Program-made: the position numbers and the translations under genes
Notes under the pieces: generated by a model
The model's input: only the letters and a program-made list of their open reading frames with translations
Told to the model about the DNA's origin: nothing
Database searches by the model: none
Shown here: positions 14,709 through 23,013 of the stretch, piece after piece
Layout: each line of letters starts with the position of its first letter
Numbering within the stretch: the first letter of the stretch is position 1
Source of the DNA: a bacterium
GTDB lineage: Bacteria > Bacillota_I > Bacilli_A > RF39 > UBA660
Direction of reading: 5' to 3'
Length of the DNA stretch: 25,750 nt
NCBI GenBank assembly: GCA_029007415.1
Contig: JAQXHT010000046.1
Location: 1 to 25,750, forward strand

Positions 14709-16460
14709 ATGAAAAATATTAAAGAAGATAAAGTATTAATGCCACTTAACCATAGTTGTGCACATTTGCTTGCAGAAGCAGTAAAGAAATTATATCCAGA
14801 TGCTAAGTTTTGGGTAGGACCAGTTATTAGTGATGGTTTTTACTATGATATTGATTTAAATGGAAAGACTTTAACTGATGAAGACTTACCTAAAATTGAA
14901 AAAGAAATGAAAAAAATTGCTAAAGGTAATAAAAGAATTGTAAGACATGAATTAACAAAAGAAGAAGCTTTAGAAATGTTTAAAGATGACCCTTATAAAA
15001 TTGATCTTATTAATGAGTTTGCAGATGGTGAAGTAATTACTTGTTATACCCAAGGAGAATTTACAGACCTTTGTCGTGGACCACATGTTGAAAGTACTAA
15101 AGAATTAAGAAACTTTAAACTGTTAAAATGTAGTGGAGCTTATTACAAAGGAGATTCTAAAAATAAAATGCTTCAAAGAATCTATGGTGTATGTTATCAA
15201 AATGAAGAAGATTTAGCAGAACACTTACAAATGTTAGAAGAGGCTAAAGAAAGAGACCACCGAAAACTAGGAAAAGATTTAGGAATCTTTATGATGTCTG
15301 ATCTTGTTGGAAGAGGACTTCCTTTATGGTTACCAAATGGTTATACCTTATGGCGTACTATTCAAAACTATATAACAGAAAAAGAAGTAAGTCATGGTTA
15401 TCAACATGTTCATACACCTGACTTAGGTAGTGTAGAATTATATAAAACATCAGGACACTGGGATCATTATAAAGATGATATGTTCCCTGCTATGGAGTTA
15501 GATGAAGAAGCCTATGTACTAAGACCAATGAACTGTCCTCATCACATGGTTATCTATGGTAATAGACTTCACTCTTATCGTGATTTACCAATTAGAATAG
15601 CAGAAATAGCTAATGACTTTAGATATGAAGCAGCAGGAGCAGTTAAAGGTATTGAAAGAGCAAGATCATTTACTCAAAATGATTCACATATCTTTTGTAC
15701 TAAAAAACAAATTGAAGAGGAATTTAAAGGCGTATTAAACTTAATTTTAGAAGTTTATAAAGACTTCCATATTACTGATACTAAATTTAGATTATCACTA
15801 AGAGATAAAAATGATAAAGAAAAATATTTTGATGATGATGAAATGTGGAATAGTGCTGAAACAGCATTAAGAAAAGTATTAACAGATTTAAAAGTTGATT
15901 TTATCGAAGCAGAAGGTGAAGCAGCTTTCTATGGACCTAAGCTTGATATTTTAATTAAACCAGCTGTAGGTAATGAAGTAGCACTATCAACTATTCAATT
16001 AGACTTTTTATTACCAAGAAGATTTAATCTAACTTATATAGCTGAAAATGGTGAAAAAGAAACACCAGTAGTTATTCATAGAGCAGTACTTGGTTCACTT
16101 GATAGATTTATTGCTTTTCTTCTTGAAGAAACGAAGGGTAATTTACCTTTATGGTTAGCACCTATCGGAGTAGAAGTTATTCCTGTATCTAGTGAACATC
16201 ATTTAGAATATGCTAAGAATGTCTATGAGAGATTGCTTAGTGAAGGAATTAGAGTAGAATTAGATAGTCGTAATGAAAAACTTGGTTACCGTCTAAGAGA
16301 AGCACAAACAAGAAAAATTAATTACACTTTAATTTTAGGAGATAATGAGAAATTAGATAGAACAGTTAGTTATCGTTTACATGGTGAGAAGGACACTACA
16401 ACTGTTAATATTGATGAGTTTGTTAAGTTATTAAAAAATGAAATAGAAAATAAAGATTAA
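14709..16460 (+). CDS. thrS: Threonyl-tRNA synthetase lacking the TGS domain
   Basis: ThrRS charges tRNA-Thr and edits mischarged serine. The protein opens directly in the editing domain: HSCAH (about residues 16-20) and CRGPH (about 118-122) are its catalytic/metal residues. The class II core follows, with MNCPHH and the motif 2 region FRYEAAGAVKG, then motif 3 in IHRAVLGSLDRFIAFL, then the anticodon-binding domain. The 583 residues lack the roughly 60-residue N-terminal TGS domain found in most bacterial enzymes. The ATG has AGGAGA upstream, overlapping the rnr stop, and no coding sequence for a TGS domain lies before it. The T-box upstream regulates it by threonine supply. Confidence 0.97.
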   Translation: MKNIKEDKVLMPLNHSCAHLLAEAVKKLYPDAKFWVGPVISDGFYYDIDLNGKTLTDEDLPKIEKEMKKIAKGNKRIVRHELTKEEALEMFKDDPYKIDLINEFADGEVITCYTQGEFTDLCRGPHVESTKELRNFKLLKCSGAYYKGDSKNKMLQRIYGVCYQNEEDLAEHLQMLEEAKERDHRKLGKDLGIFMMSDLVGRGLPLWLPNGYTLWRTIQNYITEKEVSHGYQHVHTPDLGSVELYKTSGHWDHYKDDMFPAMELDEEAYVLRPMNCPHHMVIYGNRLHSYRDLPIRIAEIANDFRYEAAGAVKGIERARSFTQNDSHIFCTKKQIEEEFKGVLNLILEVYKDFHITDTKFRLSLRDKNDKEKYFDDDEMWNSAETALRKVLTDLKVDFIEAEGEAAFYGPKLDILIKPAVGNEVALSTIQLDFLLPRRFNLTYIAENGEKETPVVIHRAVLGSLDRFIAFLLEETKGNLPLWLAPIGVEVIPVSSEHHLEYAKNVYERLLSEGIRVELDSRNEKLGYRLREAQTRKINYTLILGDNEKLDRTVSYRLHGEKDTTTVNIDEFVKLLKNEIENKD

Positions 16461-16483
16461 GTTAGAAAGCTTAGTCTTTTTTA
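16453..16483 (+). terminator. Intrinsic terminator of rnr-thrS
   Basis: AAGATTAAG pairs with CTTAGTCTT (nine pairs with one G-T) around an eight-base loop, followed by TTTTTT. The left arm includes the thrS stop codon. Confidence 0.8.
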
Positions 16484-16509
16484 ATAGTAAATTACTTATT
16501 TTTTCTTAA

Positions 16510-16537
16510 TTACAATAAATAGAAAATTTGCTATAAT
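16510..16537 (+). promoter_or_regulatory. Predicted promoter of the acyltransferase gene
   Basis: TTACAA (16510-16515) and a perfect TATAAT (16532-16537) are 16 bases apart, with TGC just before the -10. The start codon lies 28 bases downstream. Confidence 0.65.
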
Positions 16538-16565
16538 CATATTATGGGTAGTTAGGAATGATAAG

Positions 16566-17567
16566 ATGAAACAAAGAGATAAATCAATTGATTTAATGAA
16601 GAGTATTTTAGTTGTACAGATGATAATTGCTCATATAACGTTTTTCTTTTCAAGAAAAGGCCAAATGTCTCTTCTTGGCATCTATACTAATTTAGTTGTT
16701 TTCTCTGGTTTTATGTTTACCTTTGGTTATGTTTGTTATAAAGCTTATATTGCTAAGAGTAATGTTAAACTTGCAAAACACTTGCTAAAAAGATTTGTAA
16801 TAACAATTATTGCTTATTATATATCTGGTCTTGCTTATACAGTTCTTGTAGATGGAACATTTAATTTAAGAATTTTAGTTAGAATTTTATGTTTCCAAAA
16901 GATACCAAAGTATTCAGAATTTTTACTGAGCTTTGCTTTTATCTATCCTCTCATTTATATTTTTAGTAAGATTTTTAAGAAAATGACTAGTATTCATTAT
17001 TTAGTATTGGCTTTACTATCTTTCATCTTTACTTTCTTTGATTATAGTAATATTAAAATTCCGCTTCTTGGTGTTTTTATAGGAACTACTGCTTTTGCTT
17101 GTTTTCCTATTATTCAGTATAGTAGTTACTTTTTAGCAGGGGAGTATTTAGCTAAGAAAGATAAAGTCCTTGATAAGCTTATTTTAGGAATAGCTCTTCT
17201 TGGTTTTACAATATTTATTGGTTCTATTTATATCTTTAAACAGCTTCCAGAAAGGTTTCCACCATCTATTTTCTGGATTATTGGTGGTTACTTATTTGTT
17301 TATACTTACTTTATACTAAGTAAATATCTAGCTAGTTGTTTAAAAGAGACAAACTTAATTTTATCGATAGGTGCTAACTCTTTAATATATTTAGTGGGAA
17401 GTAATTTAGTTATTTTTACTTGTTATAATATCTTATCTAAGTTAGATATAACATTCACTGGTACTTATCAATTGTTACTTATTTTAATTATTTTTCTCCT
17501 TTGTCTTACTTGTTCTTATTTATATCTTAATATTTTAATGAAACTAAAGAGTCATCAACATCAGTAG
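16566..17567 (+). CDS. Acyltransferase-3 family integral membrane protein
   Basis: The 333-residue protein has about ten hydrophobic segments. Its N-terminus KSIDLMKSILVVQMIIAHITFF (key residues Asp, Lys and the His in the first membrane helix) matches the start of the acyltransferase-3 family (PF01757). Members transfer acyl groups to cell-wall sugars, polysaccharides or lipids, as in OatA-like and OpgC-like proteins. No extracellular SGNH domain is attached, so it is a membrane-only form. The start has AGGA eight bases upstream. It is a single gene with its own promoter and a shared terminator with the convergent lipoprotein gene. The acceptor is unknown. Confidence 0.75.
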   Translation: MKQRDKSIDLMKSILVVQMIIAHITFFFSRKGQMSLLGIYTNLVVFSGFMFTFGYVCYKAYIAKSNVKLAKHLLKRFVITIIAYYISGLAYTVLVDGTFNLRILVRILCFQKIPKYSEFLLSFAFIYPLIYIFSKIFKKMTSIHYLVLALLSFIFTFFDYSNIKIPLLGVFIGTTAFACFPIIQYSSYFLAGEYLAKKDKVLDKLILGIALLGFTIFIGSIYIFKQLPERFPPSIFWIIGGYLFVYTYFILSKYLASCLKETNLILSIGANSLIYLVGSNLVIFTCYNILSKLDITFTGTYQLLLILIIFLLCLTCSYLYLNILMKLKSHQHQ

Positions 17568-17587
17568 TCTGATTTTGATGACCTTTT
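17551..17587. terminator. Shared (bidirectional) terminator between convergent genes
   Basis: GTCATCAA...TTGATGAC (eight pairs) and ATCAG/CTGAT (five pairs) form one hairpin with a single C/T mismatch and a four-base loop. It is followed by CTTTTGTT on the plus strand and preceded by an A-rich stretch that serves the minus strand. It overlaps the end of the acyltransferase gene. Confidence 0.7.
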
Positions 17588-17588
17588 G

Positions 17589-18482
17589 TTACTCGCTTTG
17601 TGTTCCGTGATAAAGTTCTTCTTTTAAAGTATCAAGATTTTGATTCATTAGAGTAACATAATCACTATTACTTTTTCTAGCTTCTTCTGTTAATAAATTC
17701 ATATGTTTAAATGATACTAGCGAAACGACATTTGGATATTTATTGATAATATTTTGAACATTTGATGTTGTTTTATCTTCTTCATAAGTAAATATCTTAG
17801 TAATCTTTCCTTGTTTGATTAAATTATCAACTTCTTTTAAATCTTTATCAGAAGTATCATCATTAACTAAATAAACTTTAACACCATATTTTTCTAAGTA
17901 TTTATAAGCAGAACTTGTTGCTACAATAGTTTTATAAGGAGCATTTTCTACTGCTAATCTAATATCAGCATCTAACTCCGAAACAGTTATTTTTAAAGTT
18001 TCATAATTTTTATCTATTTCTTTACGTAAATAGTTATTTTCTACATATTCTTTTAAACTAATTCTAACATTCTGACACATCATTAGCATGAAAGAAGGAT
18101 CGTTCCATAACTCATCAGTATTATTACTGTTTTCTAAAACATAAGAACTATCAATGATTTTTAAATTGCTATTATAATCAAGTAATTCTACGGCAAGATT
18201 TCTTTCTCTTTCAATTAGTCCGGTATAAATTAATAAGTCTTGATTAGCTAAGTCTTTTTTTCTTTTAGTTGTTAACTTATAAGTGCTAGTATTCACACCA
18301 TCAGGATAAATCGAAGAGATTGTTGCGTGCTTTCCATATAAACTCGATATAATATATTCATTCGGATAATTAGTAGTTATTATTGAAATATCTTCCATAT
18401 TATCTCTTCTACAACCACATACTGTCAAAAGTAGTGTAAAGCAAATTATTATTTGTAAAATTAAACGTCTATTTTTCTTCAT
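17589..18482 (-). CDS. ZnuA/TroA-fold lipoprotein lacking canonical metal-binding histidines
   Basis: The 297-residue protein has a lipoprotein signal ending around VCGC and the layout of metal ABC-transporter binding proteins (SBP_9, ZnuA/TroA). It shows IITTNYPNEYIISSLYG, IYPDGVN, LLIYTGLIE, ELWNDPSF, a long helix, then IVATSSAYKYLEKYGV and FTYEEDKTTS. The family normally has His in P-x-G-x-x-PH, in DPHxWLDP and in xxHxAxxYL. Here all three positions are non-His (TSTY, DELWNDP, TSSAYKYL). No ABC ATPase or permease lies nearby. It overlaps yidD by 14 bases and has the binding site AAGGAG inside that gene. I infer a binding protein that has changed or lost its ligand. Confidence 0.75.
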   Translation of the reverse strand: MKKNRRLILQIIICFTLLLTVCGCRRDNMEDISIITTNYPNEYIISSLYGKHATISSIYPDGVNTSTYKLTTKRKKDLANQDLLIYTGLIERERNLAVELLDYNSNLKIIDSSYVLENSNNTDELWNDPSFMLMMCQNVRISLKEYVENNYLRKEIDKNYETLKITVSELDADIRLAVENAPYKTIVATSSAYKYLEKYGVKVYLVNDDTSDKDLKEVDNLIKQGKITKIFTYEEDKTTSNVQNIINKYPNVVSLVSFKHMNLLTEEARKSNSDYVTLMNQNLDTLKEELYHGTQSE

Positions 18483-18714
18483 TAGTTACTCCTTCTTTCT
18501 TTTTAATTACTGGTACTGGGTCATAACCAAAACTTGCTCCTGGATGACATCTTAAAATTCGTTTTATTCCCAGATACACTCCTTTAATAGTACCATACTC
18601 GTTTATTGCTTCAATCATATAATTAGAACAAGTCGGATAAAAGTGACAACTAGAGTGACAAAAAGTGGGAATTTTTTGGTATATATGAATTAATTTTATT
18701 ATTCCTTTCTTCAC
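18469..18714 (-). CDS. yidD: YidD, membrane protein insertion efficiency factor
   Basis: YidD is a small inner-membrane-associated protein that helps YidC and Sec insert membrane proteins. The 81 residues carry the family signature: LIHIYQK near the start, then CHFYPTCSNYMIEAI, GVYLGIKRILRCHPG and GYDPVP. The start is GTG at 18714, with GGTGAT four bases upstream. It is usually found beside rnpA and yidC near the origin. Here it sits between a ZIP transporter gene and a ZnuA-like lipoprotein gene, and its end overlaps the latter. Confidence 0.95.
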   Translation of the reverse strand: MKKGIIKLIHIYQKIPTFCHSSCHFYPTCSNYMIEAINEYGTIKGVYLGIKRILRCHPGASFGYDPVPVIKKKEGVTNEEK

Positions 18715-18753
18715 AGTATCACCGTATTTTTATTGTACTATAGTTTCCTAAAA

Positions 18754-19518
18754 TTATCTAGTTAAAAGAAGAGAAAATAACATAAAAAAGACACCGATTA
18801 TAAAAAAGAGATAAGTCCTTTTATATCTTTTATAAGAGATTGATTCTTTTAAAAGTTCAAAGGTGGCGATATGAATCATTAAACCAGCGATGAAGGATAG
18901 TAAAATACCCATTAAAAAGTTATTCATATATTTAGCAAGAACTAAGTAGGCGATGATAGAACCGACTGGTTCAGAAAAACCAGAAATAAAAGTGTAAAGA
19001 AAAGCTTTTTTCTTATTTTTAGTAGCAAAATAGATGGGAATAGCAGTACTGATACCTTCTGGAATATTGTGAAAACTAATCGCTAAAGCTAGTGATAAAC
19101 CTAAACTCTTATTAGCAGAAGCGGATAGAAAAGTTGCAATTCCTTCGGGGATATTATGAAGAACAATAGCAAGCATCGAAACAAAACCTAGATGGAATAA
19201 TTTCTTATTTTTGATATCACTACTATCAGTACTTGGAAGAAACTTATCAATTAAAATAGAAAAAATAATACCAATAACTAAAAAAATTAGCAGAACTAAA
19301 AGGGCGGGAAAGTTTTTAAAAGTAGTAGTTAGTAAATGATAACTTTCTGGTATTAAATCGATAAAAGATACAGTAATCATCACCCCACTTGCAAAAGCAA
19401 GCGAACTGAGAATAATTTTTTTCTCATCTTTTAAATTAAAAAGAATAGGTAGAAACCCAAGTAGAGTAGAAAGACCTGCTAGGGTAGATAAAGTAAAAGC
19501 ATATATCGTATTAGACAT
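18754..19518 (-). CDS. ZIP-family metal transporter (ZupT-like)
   Basis: The 254-residue protein has about eight hydrophobic segments. It carries two HNIPEG motifs: HNIPEGIATFLSA in the fourth segment and HNIPEGISTAIPIYF in the fifth. These are the metal-binding pair of ZIP proteins, which import zinc, iron or manganese. The His-rich loop seen in some members is absent. The start has GGTGAT three bases upstream. It is the first gene of the minus-strand run with yidD and the ZnuA-like lipoprotein, so the run may relate to metal supply, although yidD does not fit that theme. Confidence 0.92.
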   Translation of the reverse strand: MSNTIYAFTLSTLAGLSTLLGFLPILFNLKDEKKIILSSLAFASGVMITVSFIDLIPESYHLLTTTFKNFPALLVLLIFLVIGIIFSILIDKFLPSTDSSDIKNKKLFHLGFVSMLAIVLHNIPEGIATFLSASANKSLGLSLALAISFHNIPEGISTAIPIYFATKNKKKAFLYTFISGFSEPVGSIIAYLVLAKYMNNFLMGILLSFIAGLMIHIATFELLKESISYKRYKRTYLFFIIGVFFMLFSLLLTR

Positions 19519-19579
19519 CTAATCACCATTATCTTTTATGATGAAAGTTTATTAAATATGTAATAATAGTTAATTTTTA

Positions 19580-19608
19580 TTAGATTTCCTAAAAATACGT
19601 GCTATAAT
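19580..19608 (+). promoter_or_regulatory. Predicted promoter of the sigma-factor operon
   Basis: TTAGAT (19580-19585) and a perfect TATAAT (19603-19608) are 17 bases apart, with TGC before the -10. The first start codon lies 32 bases downstream, behind AGGGAGA. Confidence 0.65.
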
Positions 19609-19640
19609 GAACCTATCGGTAGTACTTAGGGAGAAATAAC

Positions 19641-20315
19641 ATGGAGATAGAAAATACTAGCTTTGAGAAAGAACTTTTTAATGATTATGAAAGAGAAAAA
19701 TTGATTTCTCTTAATTTAATAAAATATAGCGAATATGCTGATTACTTGTCGAGTTATTTTTTTAATACTTTATTGACAGAATTTACAAGTTACTATAATT
19801 TAGAAAGTGGAGTATCTAAAGATGTTCTTTTAAAGATATTTATTAAAATGAAAGTACAACAAAAACTTTCTGAAGAGATTAGAAAAGGTGACATAGATTT
19901 AGAAATTAAGTTAATAGATAAATACCAAACATTAACTGATAATATAATAGCTAAACTAAAAATAGTACCAAATACAATTGATTCTGAGACTATTTTGATT
20001 AAAGCTTTAGAAGAATATAACACTGATAGAATCTTTTCTTTATATATTTTAGATAAGATTAAAGAAGAATTAAGTAAAGATAAGATAGAAAAAGACTTTG
20101 ATTTTTCAAAGATAATTAAAGAAGTAACTCCCTTAGAAGGGGTAATATTACTCTTTAAATTTGGTAGTATAACGAAAGAAAATTATTCAGATGAAAAGCT
20201 AGCTGAGTACTTAAAAATCAGTCCGGAAACAGTAAGTGAAAAGATTAATCATGGAATGACTTTATATAAGAAAATAACAACTAATAAACAGAAAGCATTA
20301 AAAACAAAAGGATAG
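19641..20315 (+). CDS. Unknown protein sharing a region-4-like C-terminal module with the adjacent sigma factor
   Basis: I do not recognise this 224-residue, mostly helical, charged protein as a named family. Its last 60 residues (about 163-220: KEVTPLEGVILLFKFG, YSDEKLAEYLKI, ETVSEKINHG) closely match the C-terminus of the sigma factor encoded next (KETTPLEYVVLALKLG, YSTSSISEFLKI, QVIESAKNG). The pattern resembles the helix-turn-helix of sigma region 4. The gene ends eight bases before the sigma gene and shares its promoter. I infer a partner or regulator of that sigma factor, or a detached DNA-binding module; neither is shown directly. Confidence 0.6.
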   Translation: MEIENTSFEKELFNDYEREKLISLNLIKYSEYADYLSSYFFNTLLTEFTSYYNLESGVSKDVLLKIFIKMKVQQKLSEEIRKGDIDLEIKLIDKYQTLTDNIIAKLKIVPNTIDSETILIKALEEYNTDRIFSLYILDKIKEELSKDKIEKDFDFSKIIKEVTPLEGVILLFKFGSITKENYSDEKLAEYLKISPETVSEKINHGMTLYKKITTNKQKALKTKG

Positions 20316-20323
20316 TGAGATAG

Positions 20324-22921
20324 ATGATTAGTATGAAAATAAACCAATTAAGAGAATTTAGTAAAGAAGAATTAGTTTTACTTTTTGCTAGATTTAGAGA
20401 AGAACTTGGTACTAGCTATAGTTATCTTTCTAGTTATGATGATATATTCAATCTTGCAATAGATAAAGCTGCTTCTGATATTTTGAAAAGTAATAATACT
20501 GATGAAAATCTTACAGTAGAGAAATATTTAAAAGAAAATATTGATGAGTCAATTGGCCTTATTTTTACTAGTATGAAAAATGAGAGATTAAAGATATTTA
20601 ATGAATTTTCAAGTGCAAATATAACTTTTACTAGTAGTAATAAAAAGAATACTGAGGAGTTTTTAAAGATAGCTGATTTTTTCAAAGATATTTGTTATTC
20701 ATTGACTCAAGATGATGCTTTAGAAATTATTAAAAGTAATAAAAAATTAGAAAAAGCAATTAAACCATTAGTAGATAAGAATATTGAAAAGATACGTAAT
20801 ACTGATTTTTCTTCTGTAACAGATAATGAAACATTAATCTCTTTTATGGAAGCTTATTGCTTAAAAAAAGATATTTCTTTAGTTGAGGATGCAGAGTTAA
20901 TTAATGAAAATTATGAAAAACTGTTAAAAGATAATAATGATTCTCCTTATGTATCCGATGCAGTAAAGATGTATTTAAAGTCGATTGCTAAACCAATATT
21001 ATCAGCAGAAGAAGAACTTTACTTAGCAAGAGAAATGAAAAATGGAGACAAAAAAGCCAAAGATGAGCTTATTGAAAGAAACTTGAAATTAGTAGTTAGT
21101 ATTGCTAAAAAATATATTGGAAGAGGAGTACCTTTCTTAGATTTGATTCAAGATGGTAATCTTGGTTTAATGAAAGCAGTTGATATGTTTGAACCAGATA
21201 AAGGGTATAAACTCTCAACTTATGCTAGATGGTGGATTAGACAATCCATTACAAGAGGTATTTTTAATAATGGTAGAACGATAAGGGTACCTGTCCATTT
21301 TCATGAAAGATTAGTTAAATATAGAAGAGCAGCTGATGAATTAGCAGGTAGATTAGGTAGAGAACCGACTATCGAAGAAATAGCTAAAGAGTTAGGAACA
21401 TCTCTTGATTTTATTAAAGAAATTTACAATGTTAGAAATGATTCTATTAGTATTAATACTTTTATAGGAGAGGATGAAGATTCAGAACTTGAGTATTTTA
21501 TTGCTGATGAAAAAGTATCAATTGAAAAAGACTACGAGATGAAGGAACTTAAACAAAAAGTAGAGGAATTAATAGAAAGTACCAATTTATCTGAACGAGA
21601 AAGAAGTGTAATTAAACTGCGATTTGGAATAGATCAACCTGGTGATACTGCCCATACTTTAGAAGAAATAGGTAAAAAATTTGATGTTTCTAGAGAAATG
21701 ATAAGACAAATAGAAAAAAGAGCTTTAAAAAAATTAAGGTTCACTAGAAAAGTTAAAGGTCTTGAAGCTTATTTGGACAATCCAAGTGCGGCGTTAGATA
21801 ATCTAGATAAACTAAGACAAGGACTAGTTATAGAAGATTCTGGAAATAATAAGACTAAATCCTTTTATGCACCACCTGAGAAATTATTACTTCCTGATTG
21901 TCTTAATGGTTATCAAAAAAAGGAAATAATATCAGTATTGGAAAGCATGTTTGATAATAAACTTCGTAATTTACCTGATAGTTTTAAAGAAAAATTAAAA
22001 ATGTTATCTGTAGATGAGTTTTCTTCTATAGAAATAAATACGTTTAATAATATTATTGCACCAGTAGTGAAACAGGAACTTGAAAATAATAAAGAAAAAA
22101 TAATAACTCAAGAGGAAGATGAAAATATAGAAAGTGAGATAGAATTAATGAACAAAGTTAAAACATTTACGGAGATTTTTGAAGGATATAAAATAGAAGA
22201 AGTAATTGAAAATATAGAAGGTTTAAAACCTAGTAATTTGGAAATTATTCATAAAAGATTTGGTGATAATTATGATGAAAATATTCTTGATAGTTTAAAT
22301 CAAGAAGAAAAAGCTAAATTTCATAATATTATTTTAAGAATAAAAAGAAAAATTGATAAACAAAATCAAGAGAAAAAAGACCTATCAGTCAATATGGATG
22401 ATAGTTTAAAGAAAGATACTATAGAAGAACAATCACCAAAAATAATAAATGAAACTGCCAAAGAAAATATGGAACAAGAAATAAATAATACTACGTTATT
22501 AATTAATAAGGAAGAAAGTGATGTAATAATGAATAATAATTTAGAAACAGAAACTAATCAAAATCAAGTTCTAGAAACACCAGTTAAAATTAATGAAAGT
22601 AACATAGAAGTAGAAAACAATGATTTAGCAAAATCATTATCTACAGTTGATAGCTTATTAGAAATATTTAATAAACCAGAGTTTGTTGATTTGTTAAAAG
22701 AAACAACTCCTCTTGAATATGTTGTACTAGCTCTTAAATTAGGGTATGCGACAGGGGAGAGTTATTCAACTAGTTCTATATCAGAATTTTTAAAAATTGA
22801 TCAGAGTCAAGTTATTGAAAGTGCTAAGAATGGTTTGAAAGCTTATAAAGAAAAAATTATAAAATCAATTGATAGTATTGCAGAAGTGGATACAATTAAG
22901 ACTTATCAAAAGAAGAAATAA
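20324..22921 (+). CDS. SigA-like sigma-70 factor with long N- and C-terminal extensions
   Basis: The 865-residue protein contains a complete sigma-70 core at about residues 206-487. This comprises region 1.2 (DAVKMYLKSIAKPILSAEEE), region 2 (RNLKLVVSIAKKYIGRG, GLMKAVDMFEPDKGYKLSTYA, WWIRQSI), region 3 and region 4 (SERERSVIKLRFG, TLEEIGKKFDVSREMIRQIE). About 205 helical residues precede the core and about 378 follow it; a normal SigA is near 370-400 in total. The C-terminal part holds two further stretches that look like region 4: GLKPSNLEIIHKRFG (about 632) and TTPLEYVVLALKLG to KAYKEKI (about 795-850). Either ATG (20324 or 20333) could be used. It may be the main or an alternative sigma factor. 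Confidence 0.85.
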   Translation: MISMKINQLREFSKEELVLLFARFREELGTSYSYLSSYDDIFNLAIDKAASDILKSNNTDENLTVEKYLKENIDESIGLIFTSMKNERLKIFNEFSSANITFTSSNKKNTEEFLKIADFFKDICYSLTQDDALEIIKSNKKLEKAIKPLVDKNIEKIRNTDFSSVTDNETLISFMEAYCLKKDISLVEDAELINENYEKLLKDNNDSPYVSDAVKMYLKSIAKPILSAEEELYLAREMKNGDKKAKDELIERNLKLVVSIAKKYIGRGVPFLDLIQDGNLGLMKAVDMFEPDKGYKLSTYARWWIRQSITRGIFNNGRTIRVPVHFHERLVKYRRAADELAGRLGREPTIEEIAKELGTSLDFIKEIYNVRNDSISINTFIGEDEDSELEYFIADEKVSIEKDYEMKELKQKVEELIESTNLSERERSVIKLRFGIDQPGDTAHTLEEIGKKFDVSREMIRQIEKRALKKLRFTRKVKGLEAYLDNPSAALDNLDKLRQGLVIEDSGNNKTKSFYAPPEKLLLPDCLNGYQKKEIISVLESMFDNKLRNLPDSFKEKLKMLSVDEFSSIEINTFNNIIAPVVKQELENNKEKIITQEEDENIESEIELMNKVKTFTEIFEGYKIEEVIENIEGLKPSNLEIIHKRFGDNYDENILDSLNQEEKAKFHNIILRIKRKIDKQNQEKKDLSVNMDDSLKKDTIEEQSPKIINETAKENMEQEINNTTLLINKEESDVIMNNNLETETNQNQVLETPVKINESNIEVENNDLAKSLSTVDSLLEIFNKPEFVDLLKETTPLEYVVLALKLGYATGESYSTSSISEFLKIDQSQVIESAKNGLKAYKEKIIKSIDSIAEVDTIKTYQKKK

Positions 22922-22938
22922 ACACTTCTTTTTCTTTT
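22908..22938 (+). terminator. Intrinsic terminator of the sigma operon
   Basis: AAAAGAAG (22908-22915) pairs with CTTCTTTT (22925-22932) around a nine-base loop, and TTTCTTTT extends the T-rich tail. The left arm overlaps the last codons of the sigma gene. The stem is AT-rich, so strength is uncertain. Confidence 0.6.
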
Positions 22939-22959
22939 GGCAAAATTTATTCATTAGAC

Positions 22960-22988
22960 TTGCCTCATTAAGTAAATTGTTGTAAAAT
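22960..22988 (+). promoter_or_regulatory. Predicted promoter of the tandem GCCRH genes
   Basis: TTGCCT (22960-22965) and TAAAAT (22983-22988) are 17 bases apart. An overlapping TATAAT at about 22987-22992 is an alternative -10. The first start codon is about 25 bases downstream, behind GAGGTGAT. Confidence 0.6.
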
Positions 22989-23013
22989 ATAATTCGCTTT
23001 GAGGTGATGATAG

